This document shows, in pieces, positions 15,224 to 22,635 of a stretch of 35,684 bases of DNA. Position 1 is the stretch's first letter, and every line of letters begins with the position of its first letter. This DNA comes from Nitrospirota bacterium. Lineage in GTDB: Bacteria; Nitrospirota; Nitrospiria; Nitrospirales; NS-4. Under the pieces are notes generated by a model. The model searched no databases. It was given only the letters and a program-made list of their open reading frames with translations, and was not told the DNA's origin. The stretch is from positions 1 through 35,684 of the forward strand of contig VBOO01000002.1 of the NCBI GenBank assembly GCA_005877505.1, given 5' to 3'. Position numbers and translations under genes: made by a program.

Positions 15224-16475
15224 CGCGCTCTCATCCCATCTTGAGGCCCTGATCGCCGAACGCCATCCGGTCACCGCTCCCGCCTCCCTCCGCCGCGCTG
15301 AAGCCTATCTCACCGAACAGTTCACGAACCTGGGCCTGGACGTCTCGACCCATGCGTTCAAGGCGCTGGGAGAGACGTACCGCAACGTCATCGGCGTTCT
15401 ACCGCCCGCGGAAAAGGGGGACAGTCCCCATGAAGAAATGGGACAGTCCCCTTTGCCGCCCCTGATCATCGCGGCGCACTACGACACGGTGGAAGGGTCG
15501 CCCGGCGCTGACGATAACGCCAGCGCGCTGGCGGTGCTGCTCGACGTCGCCCGCAGTCTTCGGGGCGTTCCACTGGTCAGAACCGTCCGCTTCATCACGT
15601 TCTGTTTGGAAGAGGAAAACTTGTTGGGGAGCCTGGCCTACGTGTCATCGCTCCGGGCCGCCGGCGAAGCGATCTGCGGCGCCATCGTGCTGGAGTGTGT
15701 GGGCTACGCATGCGAGGAAGAGGGCTCACAGCAGAAACCGCCGATTCCCGTCACCGTGCCAACCGTGGGAGACTTTCTTGGGATCGTGGGGAACGCCGCG
15801 TCCGCGCCCTTGGTCAAAGCAGTGGAAGCCGCCGCTAACCACGCCGTGCCAGCTCTCAGGACGGTCTCGCTCGTGGTGCCCGGCAACGGCGAGCTGCTGC
15901 CGGACACGCGGCGCAGCGACCACGCGGCCTTCTGGCACCACGGCTATCCGGCGGTGATGCTGACCGACACCGCCAACTTCCGCAATCCCCACTACCACCA
16001 GCCGACGGACACGCTCGAGACATTGAACCTCGCGTTCATAGAGCAGGTCGCCCGCGCGGTCACCGCCGCGGCGATTGTCCTGTGCTCCACCACGGCGGCG
16101 ACGCCGCCTCGACGCGCGTCCGTCTGGAAAGAAGCGGCGCTCACGGTCCCGCACTTGGCGGCGCTGGTAGCCGGCCTTATGGCGGACAAGCGCGTGCCGG
16201 CGCAGACGAAGGCCACGCTCGCCGGCGTCGCGGCGTATCTCGCCATGCCGTTCGATCTGATCCCGGACTTCATCCCGGTCCTCGGCTATTTGGACGACCT
16301 CGTGCTCGTGGTCCTGGTCTTCGACGGCGTGGTGAATCAGATTGACGAGGCGATCGTGGCGGAATACTGGAAGGGCGATCCAGCCACGCTGCAGCGACTC
16401 AAGGCGGTGTCGCGGCGGGCGGCGCGGTTCATTCCGGGGTGGATCAAGAAGAAATTGTTCGGGCGGAGCTTGTAA
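15216..16475 (+). CDS. M28 zinc peptidase fused to a YkvA/DUF1232 domain
   Basis: 419 residues. The N-terminal two thirds form an M28 aminopeptidase-like domain with two-zinc ligands in place: H88 and D90 (AHYDT), D99/D100 (GADDNAS), E132-E134 (CLEEEN) and a late histidine in HYHQPTDT. No signal peptide is visible. Residues about 325-375 are a DUF1232/YkvA domain: YLAMPFDLIPDFIPVLGYLDD is its diagnostic signature (here 21 positions, given as class: P-x-D-L-I-P-D-x-I-P-V-L-G-Y). The fusion is unusual. A 14-codon palindromic insertion encodes the loop before AHYDT. Start ATG overlaps the CDF stop by 8 bases; a second ATG nearby is in another frame. Confidence 0.85.
   Translation: MHDALSSHLEALIAERHPVTAPASLRRAEAYLTEQFTNLGLDVSTHAFKALGETYRNVIGVLPPAEKGDSPHEEMGQSPLPPLIIAAHYDTVEGSPGADDNASALAVLLDVARSLRGVPLVRTVRFITFCLEEENLLGSLAYVSSLRAAGEAICGAIVLECVGYACEEEGSQQKPPIPVTVPTVGDFLGIVGNAASAPLVKAVEAAANHAVPALRTVSLVVPGNGELLPDTRRSDHAAFWHHGYPAVMLTDTANFRNPHYHQPTDTLETLNLAFIEQVARAVTAAAIVLCSTTAATPPRRASVWKEAALTVPHLAALVAGLMADKRVPAQTKATLAGVAAYLAMPFDLIPDFIPVLGYLDDLVLVVLVFDGVVNQIDEAIVAEYWKGDPATLQRLKAVSRRAARFIPGWIKKKLFGRSL
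15413..15454. repeat. In-frame palindromic insertion inside the M28 peptidase gene
   Basis: GGGGGACAGTCCCC (15416-15429) and GGGACAGTCCCC (15440-15451) are each near-perfect palindromes centred on an A, bounded by AAA on the left and TTT on the right, so the whole 42-base block is also an imperfect inverted repeat. It is exactly 14 codons and keeps the reading frame (KGDSPHEEMGQSPL). It shares the GGGGACAG core with the repeat at 26139-26216. Confidence 0.65.
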
Positions 16476-16563
16476 GAGCGGGTCCTGCCCCCGCATAGCC
16501 CAGATCAGCTGGGCGTTTCGCCGTCGAAGCCCCGCAGACCCGGCTGTACGCCCCACGCTGGGC

Positions 16564-16590
16564 ACCCGTTGCATTCCGGGAGCAACGGGT
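16564..16590. other. Perfect 9-bp hairpin upstream of the isoaspartyl methyltransferase
   Basis: ACCCGTTGC (16564-16572) pairs fully with GCAACGGGT (16582-16590) around a 9-base loop. It lies in the 186-base gap after the peptidase gene. Weaker hairpins flank it (GCCCAG/CTGGGC near 16500; GCGG/CCGC near 16610). No T-run follows. It may be part of a structured leader or a transcript end; no known riboswitch consensus is recognised. Confidence 0.4.
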
Positions 16591-16661
16591 AACCCGGGCG
16601 CCCATGCGGTGTCACCCGCAATATGAAAAATATTTCGCGCCGTGGTGAGAGGAGTGGTTGG

Positions 16662-17408
16662 ATGAGGTGTTGGACGTTCTGGATCTCCGTTGTGCTTGGA
16701 GCGCAGTTTGTGGTGCTGGGGTGCGGGGACGGCTTCGATGGTTCCGATACTGGCTTGCCTTCATTAGATCCCACGCGCCAAGCGGAGCGGGAGCGGATGG
16801 TCGAGCGGCAGATCGTGGCGCGCGGCGTCAGGGACACGGTGGTGCTCAGAGCGATGCGTCAGGTGCCGCGTCACCTGTTCGTGCCGGTCTCCTATGCGCC
16901 TCAGGCTTACTGGGACGGTCCGCTGCCGATCGGCCACGGCCAAATGATCTCCCAGCCTTATGTCGTGGCCTTCATGGCCGAAGCGCTGCGCTTGCGTGGC
17001 GAGGACAGGGTGCTCGAGGTCGGCACCGGCTCTGGCTACCAGACCGCGGTCCTGGCCGAACTTGCCCGAGACGTGTTCTCCATCGAGATCGTGAAGCCGC
17101 TGGCGGAACGGGCCGCCGCGCAGCTCACGAAACTGGGCTATACAAACGTGCAGGTGCGGACCGGCGACGGCTATGAAGGCTGGCCGGAACACGCGCCCTA
17201 CGACGCGATCCTCGTCAGTGCCGCGCCGGACCACATCCCGCAACCGCTGCTGGATCAGCTCGCCGTCGGCGGGCGGTTGGTCCTTCCCGTGGGCCAGAAG
17301 TTTTCCCAGAGCCTGTTGCTGATCCGCCGCACCCATTCGGGCAATGAGCGCACCACGCTCCTGCCTGTCGCCTTCGTCCCCATGACCGGTGCGGCCGAAG
17401 AAAAATAG
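16662..17408 (+). CDS. pcm: Protein-L-isoaspartate O-methyltransferase with lipoprotein signal
   Basis: 248 residues from the ATG at 16662, which has a GAGAGGAG site 7 bases upstream; the ATG at 16623 has none. The methyltransferase domain is complete: MVERQIVARGVRD, the signature PLPIGHGQMISQPYVVAFM, SAM motif VLEVGTGSGYQTAVLA and LVSAAPDHIPQPLL. It repairs isoaspartyl residues in damaged proteins using SAM. Oddly, the chosen start adds a signal with lipobox VLGC (MRCWTFWISVVLGAQFVVLGC), predicting a lipoprotein outside the cytosol. It converges on nth with 6 bases between stops. Confidence 0.9.
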   Translation: MRCWTFWISVVLGAQFVVLGCGDGFDGSDTGLPSLDPTRQAERERMVERQIVARGVRDTVVLRAMRQVPRHLFVPVSYAPQAYWDGPLPIGHGQMISQPYVVAFMAEALRLRGEDRVLEVGTGSGYQTAVLAELARDVFSIEIVKPLAERAAAQLTKLGYTNVQVRTGDGYEGWPEHAPYDAILVSAAPDHIPQPLLDQLAVGGRLVLPVGQKFSQSLLLIRRTHSGNERTTLLPVAFVPMTGAAEEK

Positions 17409-17414
17409 TGCTGA

Positions 17415-18125
17415 TCATCGCACGCGCTTGCGCTTCCTGGGCGGGGCGAGCTTCGCTTGCGCGGGGTAGGGGCAGAGGTGGTTGATGGGGCAGCCCGGAC
17501 AGTCCGGCTTGCGGGCGAGACAGATCGTTCGGCCATGCGCCTGGAGCAGATGGCAGAAGCGGACCTTGTGCTCGTCGGGCACCAACGGATTCAAATCCGC
17601 TTCGATCTTGTCGGGGTTGGTCTCGCAGGACAATTCCAGGCGCTGTGCCAGCCGGCCCACGTGGGTATCCACGCCGATGGCTGGTTGGCCAAGCGCATTG
17701 CCCCGGAGGATGTTGGCCGTCTTCCGGCCCACGCCCGGCAAGGAGATCAGCTCCTCGAGCTTGTCCGGGACTTTGCCCCCGAAGCGGTTGACGAGTTCCT
17801 GGCAGCACTCCTGGACTGCCTTGGCCTTGTTGCGGAAAAACCCAGTGCTCCGGATTTCGGCTTCCAACGTGCTCCGCGGAAGGCCGGCCCAGTCTTGCGG
17901 GGTCCGGTTCTTCTTGAACAGCGTGGCGGTGACCTGATTCACGCGTTCGTCCGTGCACTGCGCGGCCAGGATCAGGGCGATCAGGAGCTCCAAGGGCGTC
18001 GTGAAGTTCAGCGCGAGGATGGTAGTCGGATAGGTGCGATCCAGGATCTCGATGATCTTCAAGGCCCTGCGCTTTTTGTCTTCCGGCGTTTCCTTGCGAC
18101 GAGGTTTGGTGACGGTGGGGTTCAT
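17415..18125 (-). CDS. nth: Endonuclease III
   Basis: 236 residues from the ATG at 18125 (MNPTVTKPRRK); an in-frame start at 18161 is possible. The helix-hairpin-helix LPGVGRKTANI supplies the catalytic lysine, and the catalytic aspartate is in GVDTHVGRL. A [4Fe-4S] loop follows as C-x6-C-x2-C-x5-C (CLARKPDCPGCPINHLC). It is a DNA glycosylase/AP lyase that removes oxidised pyrimidines. A short basic tail (PPRKRKRVR) and a basic N terminus extend the usual length slightly. Confidence 0.95.
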   Translation of the reverse strand: MNPTVTKPRRKETPEDKKRRALKIIEILDRTYPTTILALNFTTPLELLIALILAAQCTDERVNQVTATLFKKNRTPQDWAGLPRSTLEAEIRSTGFFRNKAKAVQECCQELVNRFGGKVPDKLEELISLPGVGRKTANILRGNALGQPAIGVDTHVGRLAQRLELSCETNPDKIEADLNPLVPDEHKVRFCHLLQAHGRTICLARKPDCPGCPINHLCPYPAQAKLAPPRKRKRVR

Positions 18126-18254
18126 GGCAGGGATGCTAGGGCATCCGTGGTTCCATCGCAACAGCCGGAGTCACTGATGTGCTAGCTCGCGTGCCTTCCT
18201 CGCCCGCATCCCTGATCTCTTGCCTGCCCATCCGGGGTGGAAGTAAGAAGCCAG

Positions 18255-18698
18255 TCATCGTTTCCGCGACGCCGTCTTTTTCCCCGGCTCGGTCGCGAAT
18301 GTGATGCCGAGCGTCTGGACTTCGCGATAGGGAAGCAGCCAGATGAGCGACTCGTCCTGCAGGTCCCCCACCTGGATGCGGTTGCCCCACGGATCGCGGA
18401 AATCGCAGCGGAAGTGCGGCTCCAGCTTCAGCCCGTACTTCTGGGTGAGCTTCTCCCGCACCTCGTTGATCTGCGCCTCGTCGCGCACCATGAGGCCGAA
18501 GTGCTTCACGCGGTCCGGGCGGAGCTCTTTCACTTCGAAGATGGCCAGGAACTGGTGCTCGCCCAGCTTGCACCAGACCGCGCCTTCGCCGCCTCGTAGC
18601 ATCTCCAGATTGAACACGTCGGCATAAAACGCCGCGGCCTTCTCGGCGTCGTCCACCTCAATGGCGACGTGGTTGCATCCATAGACCTGCGCAGCCAT
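18255..18698 (-). CDS. VOC-superfamily (glyoxalase-like) protein
   Basis: 147 residues with the paired beta-alpha-beta-beta-beta modules of the vicinal oxygen chelate fold. Likely metal ligands are H10 (NHVAIEVDD), a second histidine in KHFGLMVRD and a residue in GNRIQVGDL. The substrate cannot be told; the divergent C terminus (LIWLLPYREVQTLGITF) does not match classic glyoxalase I. The start has a GGGGGGA site. It lies 129 bases upstream of nth on the same strand, and I see nothing else in that gap. Confidence 0.8.
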   Translation of the reverse strand: MAAQVYGCNHVAIEVDDAEKAAAFYADVFNLEMLRGGEGAVWCKLGEHQFLAIFEVKELRPDRVKHFGLMVRDEAQINEVREKLTQKYGLKLEPHFRCDFRDPWGNRIQVGDLQDESLIWLLPYREVQTLGITFATEPGKKTASRKR

Positions 18699-18837
18699 AG
18701 CGATCCCCCCTGAGTTGAATCTGTCCCTCTCCTCACGCCGGGCCTCCGGCGCCTCCGGCCATCATAGCAAACGAGGCTGAGCGAGAGGCGTGGAAAAAGT
18801 GTACAATGGGGAGACTCCCTAAGGAGCGGGGAATGCC

Positions 18838-19221
18838 ATGTCCCTGTTACGTCGCGTGTGGGACTTCCTACGACGCCGACCCGTTCAGCCGGATTGCCGG
18901 GAGCGGCGCGCATTCGAACGGATCCTGGTGCGGTTTGCCGTCGCGTTTGCGGGAGAGCACAAAAAAGGCAGGGGGATCGCGCGCGATCTTTCGCTCTGGG
19001 GCTGCATGATTGAGTCGGACGCGGCGCTGCCTGCGGACACGCTCCTTGAGCTCAAGCTGTTCTTGACCGAGCAAGACATGCCCATCGAGGCCGCGGCGTC
19101 AGTGCGGTGGGCTGACGGCAAGCAGATGGGGGTCAAGTTTCTCCGCATCCGCGATGAAGAGCGCTTGCGGAAGTTTCTCGGTGTTGGCGAGCCTCAGGAC
19201 GCGGTACAATATCCTCGCTAG
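18838..19221 (+). CDS. PilZ-domain protein, probable c-di-GMP binder
   Basis: 127 residues. RERRAFERILVRF gives the RxxxR motif and ARDLSLWGCMIES the D-x-S-x-x-G motif, the two c-di-GMP contacts of PilZ domains. The rest is a short beta barrel with no extra domain. The start has AAGGAG upstream at an 11-base spacing, and a TACAAT -10-like element lies at 18802. The stop shares one base with the GTG start of pdxA (TAGTG), so pdxA and ksgA are likely in the same transcript. Confidence 0.85.
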   Translation: MSLLRRVWDFLRRRPVQPDCRERRAFERILVRFAVAFAGEHKKGRGIARDLSLWGCMIESDAALPADTLLELKLFLTEQDMPIEAAASVRWADGKQMGVKFLRIRDEERLRKFLGVGEPQDAVQYPR

Positions 19222-20252
19222 TGGGAAAAACTGGCACAACCTCCCAGAAACCTGCGAAGCCCCTGCTCGGCATCACGATGGGCGATCCGGCAGGGATCGG
19301 CCCGGAGGTCATCGTGAAGGCCCTGGCGCGCCCGGGCGTGCGGCGCCTCTGCCGGCCGCTGGTCATCGGCTCGCCCGAGGTGCTGGCCAGGACGGTCAGC
19401 GCGCTGAAGGCGCCGCTGAAGGTTCGTAGCGTGGATCTGTCCGGCTTCGAGGCGCCGGACGGGGTCATTCCGGTGCTGGACCCGCTACCGCAGCCGCTCG
19501 GGCCGTTCACGCCGGGAAAAGTGTCCCACGAGACCGGCGCCGCCCAGGCCGTCTATGTGGAAGAGGCGGTCGAGCGGGCCCTGGACGGCAGCATCGCCGC
19601 GATCGTGACGGCGCCTATCAACAAGGAAGCGATCAATCTCGCCGGCTACAGCTATCCCGGCCATACCGAGATGCTGGCCGACCTGACGGGCGCCAAGGAG
19701 GTCGGCATGATGATCGTCGGCGGGCCGTTGCGCTTTTTCTTCGCCACCATCCATGCGGCGATCAAGGACGTGCCGGCGCTACTCACGCCGGAGCGGATCG
19801 AGCGCGCGATCCGGCTGTGCCATCGCGGGCTGACGGAGTTCTTCCGCATCAAGCACCCGCTGATCGCGGTGGCGGCCCTGAACCCGCACGCCGGCGAGGG
19901 CGGGCTGTTCGGGACCGAGGAGCGCACGGCCATCGGGCCTGGCATCGAGCGGGCGCTGGCGCGGGGGTTTCCAGCCGTAGGCCCGTTGCCGGCGGACACG
20001 CTCATCGGGCAGGCGGCGCAGGGCAAGTACGACGCGGTGGTGGCTATGTACCACGACCAGGGCTTGATCCCGCTGAAGCTCGCCGCCTTCGGCAAGTCGG
20101 TCAATATCACGGTGGGGCTGCCGATCATCCGCACGTCCGTGGATCACGGGACCGCCTACGACATCGTCGGCAAGGGCATTGCCGACGACGGCAGTCTCAT
20201 CGAGGCGATCACGCTCGCCGCGCAGTTCGTGGAGAACCGTCCTCGTCGATGA
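19221..20252 (+). CDS. pdxA: 4-hydroxythreonine-4-phosphate dehydrogenase
   Basis: 343 residues. The signature GITMGDPAGIGPEVIVKAL is at the N terminus; metal and substrate motifs include YPGHTEMLADLTGA, ALNPHAGEGGLFG and AMYHDQGLIPLKL (the histidines bind the divalent metal). It oxidises 4-phosphohydroxy-L-threonine in the DXP-dependent pyridoxal phosphate pathway. The GTG start overlaps the PilZ stop by one base; the N terminus before GITMGD is a short poorly conserved tail. The stop overlaps ksgA as ATGA. pdxA-ksgA adjacency is also found in enterobacteria. Confidence 0.95.
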   Translation: MGKTGTTSQKPAKPLLGITMGDPAGIGPEVIVKALARPGVRRLCRPLVIGSPEVLARTVSALKAPLKVRSVDLSGFEAPDGVIPVLDPLPQPLGPFTPGKVSHETGAAQAVYVEEAVERALDGSIAAIVTAPINKEAINLAGYSYPGHTEMLADLTGAKEVGMMIVGGPLRFFFATIHAAIKDVPALLTPERIERAIRLCHRGLTEFFRIKHPLIAVAALNPHAGEGGLFGTEERTAIGPGIERALARGFPAVGPLPADTLIGQAAQGKYDAVVAMYHDQGLIPLKLAAFGKSVNITVGLPIIRTSVDHGTAYDIVGKGIADDGSLIEAITLAAQFVENRPRR

Positions 20253-21073
20253 CGCGCCCCGGTTCTCGTGCCAATGTCGCGCCCGCTCACGTCCCCCGAA
20301 AGTCCCTCGGGCAGCACTTCCTCATCGACAAGAACATCGTCCACAAGATCGTCCGCCTGGCCGAGCTCCAGCCGGGCGACACGGTGCTGGAGATCGGCCC
20401 GGGCCGGGGGATCCTGACGGAAGCGCTGCTGGACAGCTCCGGGCTCGTCGTCGCCGTAGAGCTGGATGCCGTGCTCTGCGCGCACCTCCGCGCGATGCTG
20501 GGGCACCGGTCGAACTTCCGCCTGATCGAGGGTGACGCGCTGACATTCGAGTACGCGCAGGTGCCGAGCCCGTTTCTGGTAGTGGCCAACCTGCCGTATT
20601 CTGTCTCGACGCCGCTACTGTTCCGCCTGCTGGAGGAGCGGCGGCGCATCGGCCGTCTGGTGCTGATGCTCCAGGAGGAAGTGGTCTCGCGCCTGGCCGC
20701 GACGCCCGGCGGCAAGGACTACGGGGCGCTCTCCATCGCGGCGCAGTTCTACTGCGAGGTGCGCCAGGCGTTCCGGGTGCCTCCCACGTGCTTTCGTCCG
20801 AAGCCCCAGGTCGGGTCGGCGGTCGTCGTGCTCACGCCGCTGCCGAAGCCGCGCGTCTCGGTAGCGGACGAGGCGTTCTTCTTCCGGGTCGTGCGCGCCG
20901 GGTTTGCGCACCGGCGTAAGGCCCTGCCGAATTCGCTGCGTGACGAGGGCTTCGAAGGTGCGCCGACGGCCGCGGCGTTGGAGCGGGCCGGCCTCGATCC
21001 CCTCCGCCGAGCCGAGACCCTCAGCGTCGAAGAATTCGCGGCGCTGGTGGATGGGCTTATGGGCCTGCCTTGA
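20249..21073 (+). CDS. ksgA: 16S rRNA dimethyladenosine transferase KsgA
   Basis: 274 residues. PRKSLGQHFLIDKNIVHKIV is the KsgA N-terminal signature, then SAM motif LEIGPGRGILTEALL, acidic motif VAVELD, catalytic NLPYSVSTPLLF and FRPKPQVGSAVVVL. It dimethylates two adjacent adenines near the 3' end of 16S rRNA during small-subunit assembly. The start overlaps the pdxA stop; its 3' end overlaps the end of the convergent O-methyltransferase gene by 17 bases. Confidence 0.95.
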   Translation: MTRPGSRANVAPAHVPRKSLGQHFLIDKNIVHKIVRLAELQPGDTVLEIGPGRGILTEALLDSSGLVVAVELDAVLCAHLRAMLGHRSNFRLIEGDALTFEYAQVPSPFLVVANLPYSVSTPLLFRLLEERRRIGRLVLMLQEEVVSRLAATPGGKDYGALSIAAQFYCEVRQAFRVPPTCFRPKPQVGSAVVVLTPLPKPRVSVADEAFFFRVVRAGFAHRRKALPNSLRDEGFEGAPTAAALERAGLDPLRRAETLSVEEFAALVDGLMGLP

Positions 21074-22091
21074 ACGACGACGCTTCGATGAGACCGTTCT
21101 CTCCGTCTTTCCGTGTTCCTATCCCCGTCAGCAGCCGCACGCGCCGATAGCCGGCCTTTCGCAGCCAGCGCATCACGTCCCGCGACGCATACGTGTTGCC
21201 GGTGTCGGTGAAGAGCAGCATGGTCAGGGCGAATGCCGTCGTGTCGATGGGATTCAGCCCGTGCGGGTCGGTGAGGAACGAATCGTGGATGAGCAGGCGC
21301 CCGCCCGGGGCCAGGGCCTTGCGGATCTTGCGGAAGAGGCCCACGTTCTGCGCCGGCGCATAGATGTGGATGATGTTCGACAGCCAGACCACGTCGTAGC
21401 GGCCGGGCAGAGCATCGAGCATGAAATCCAGCGGCGCGAAGCTCAACCGGGCCTTGGCGGGATGCGTCGCCGCGATCTCGCGCGCGACCTTGAGGGCGGC
21501 GGGCCGATCCGCCACCGTGGCGCGCAGGGAGGGGTTGGCCGCGAGGAGGGCCATGGCGTAGGTGCCGGGCCCGCCGCCCAGGTCCAGAAGGGTGCGCGCC
21601 CGGCTCAGATTGAGGAACCGGGCGACCGTCTTCGCCTGCTCCCGGCTCCGGTGGTGCATGGCCCAGGTGAAGTTGCGGCGCCAGACGGACGACTCGGGCT
21701 CGTCCGCATCCAGCGGCTTCCCCGAGCGCACGGTGTCGGTGAGCTGCGTGAAATCGTGCCACTGGTTTGTGATGAGCTCAAGGTAGGCGCCGCGATAGGC
21801 CGGGCTCCGCCGGTTCAGCTCCGTGCGCGCGAGCAGTGTGTTCCGATAAAACGAGCCGCGTTTGACCAGCAGGCCCAGCACAGCGAGGTTCCGGCAAAGG
21901 ATATCGAGACCCCGCCGGTCGGCCCGGAGGGGTCGGGCCAGCGCGGCAATTGGCCAGGAGCGGGCTCCGAGGGCGGTGAAGAGGTCCAGCTCCAGCGCGG
22001 TGAGGATGGCGCGGGAATACTGATAGAGCTGGGCTACGTGACGGAAATCATCGAAGGTCTTGATCGGGTAGGCGCCGAGAGGGTACGTCAC
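21057..22091 (-). CDS. SAM-dependent O-methyltransferase (family 2, small-molecule type)
   Basis: 344 residues from a GTG. An N-terminal winged-helix dimerisation domain (about 1-100, with LDLFTALGARSWPIAALA) precedes a Rossmann methyltransferase domain with LLDLGGGPGTYAMALLA, the acidic ADRP motif and LAPGGRLLIHDSF. This is the architecture of acetylserotonin, hydroxyneurosporene and similar O-methyltransferases. The substrate is unknown and no pathway genes are adjacent. The frame continues upstream to 22208, but that part is not conserved-looking. An extended -10-like TGC-TATACT ends 6 bases before the GTG, suggesting a leaderless mRNA. Confidence 0.8.
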   Translation of the reverse strand: MTYPLGAYPIKTFDDFRHVAQLYQYSRAILTALELDLFTALGARSWPIAALARPLRADRRGLDILCRNLAVLGLLVKRGSFYRNTLLARTELNRRSPAYRGAYLELITNQWHDFTQLTDTVRSGKPLDADEPESSVWRRNFTWAMHHRSREQAKTVARFLNLSRARTLLDLGGGPGTYAMALLAANPSLRATVADRPAALKVAREIAATHPAKARLSFAPLDFMLDALPGRYDVVWLSNIIHIYAPAQNVGLFRKIRKALAPGGRLLIHDSFLTDPHGLNPIDTTAFALTMLLFTDTGNTYASRDVMRWLRKAGYRRVRLLTGIGTRKDGENGLIEASSFKAGP

Positions 22092-22169
22092 CCCCGAAGT
22101 ATAGCATCCGCGGAGACGCCGCGGTCTGAGGTCGGCGGGTCCGTAGTCTCTCGTGAGGGAAAGGTCGAC

Positions 22170-22198
22170 TTGACAGGACAACCGGAGGGGATTAGGAT
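22170..22198 (+). promoter_or_regulatory. Strong sigma70-type promoter of the structured transcript
   Basis: TTGACA (22170-22175), a 17-base spacer and TAGGAT (22193-22198). Predicted start near 22205, directly before the first hairpin of the transcript. Confidence 0.7.
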
Positions 22199-22247
22199 CA
22201 CCTTGCACCCGACAAGGGTGTATCTCTCAGCGAGAGGAGGTACTTGT

Positions 22248-22346
22248 ATGAGCGACCTTACTCCTCCGGGCCAGTCGGGCCCGCCCGCGACGGGTGACAC
22301 CTCGCCGCGGTGGGCCTTCCGCTCAACGCCGGACCCCTCTGCGTAA
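22248..22346 (+). CDS. Small ORF of 32 codons with strong ribosome binding site
   Basis: The ATG at 22248 follows GAGGAGG at a 7-base spacing, the best ribosome binding site in the window. The peptide (MSDLTPPGQSGPPATGDTSP then RWAFRSTPDPSA) is rich in Pro, Ser, Thr and Gly, hydrophilic, with no membrane segment or signal. The ribosome binding site can pair with CTCCTCC at 22261-22267 inside the ORF, so start access may be controlled by RNA structure. It may be a small protein, a leader peptide, or a translated part of a dual-function RNA. No family recognised. Confidence 0.5.
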   Translation: MSDLTPPGQSGPPATGDTSPRWAFRSTPDPSA

Positions 22347-22535
22347 GCCCCGACGGTGGCGCCCCATGGCGCGTAGTCGCTGAAAAGCGACGATCGGATG
22401 CTCAGGGCCTCGGAAAACAGCCTCCAAAGTGAGGTGCGTGGCTCCGGCGGCGACGGAAGTTCCCACTGACTGTCGTAGGCGGGTCGACCACATAAGGCGA
22501 CCCATAATGGCAAGTGAGGCGCCCCAAGCGCCGAG

Positions 22536-22573
22536 AAGGGCTCCCGTCACGGGACGGGAGCCCTTCCTATTTT
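22536..22573 (+). terminator. Rho-independent terminator
   Basis: A perfect 13-bp stem (22536-22548 with 22553-22565, core GGGCTCCCGTC/GACGGGAGCCC) closes an ACGG loop and is followed by CCTATTTT. It ends the structured transcript and separates it from ftsK. Confidence 0.85.
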
Positions 22574-22635
22574 CCGCCTGCGACCGCCAAGGGAATCATT
22601 GATCTTGCCCCCTTGTTATGGTAGCCTGCCCCACA

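Larger units (their letters stand above)
22205..22573 (+). ncRNA. Structured RNA of about 370 nt carrying a small ORF
   Basis: Bounded by a good promoter and a strong terminator. Visible hairpins in order: CACCC/GGGTG (22206-22220), CTCTC/GAGAG (22224-22236), GCGCC/GGCGC (22359-22372), GTCGCT-GAAA-AGCGAC with a GNRA tetraloop (22376-22391), GGGTCG/CGACCC (22481-22503), GGCGC/GCGCC (22518-22532), then the terminator. A 32-codon ORF with a strong ribosome binding site occupies 22248-22346; the 190 bases after it are non-coding. I compared it by eye with tmRNA, RNase P RNA, SRP RNA, 6S RNA and common riboswitches and found no hallmark of any. Function unknown. Confidence 0.55.

Noticed and set aside
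16476-16661. Riboswitch (cobalamin, SAM or c-di-GMP) upstream of pcm
   Set aside because: Hairpins are present but none of the conserved boxes of these classes could be found on either strand.
20904-22346. A 480-codon plus-strand open frame across the O-methyltransferase gene
   Set aside because: Antisense shadow in GC-rich DNA; only its last 32 codons, with their own ribosome binding site, look like a real ORF.
22205-22573. tmRNA, RNase P RNA, SRP RNA or 6S RNA
   Set aside because: No tRNA-like ends or tag ending in AA, no RNase P P4 core, no SRP GGAAG-type apical loop and no 6S-like central bubble seen; kept as an unknown structured RNA.
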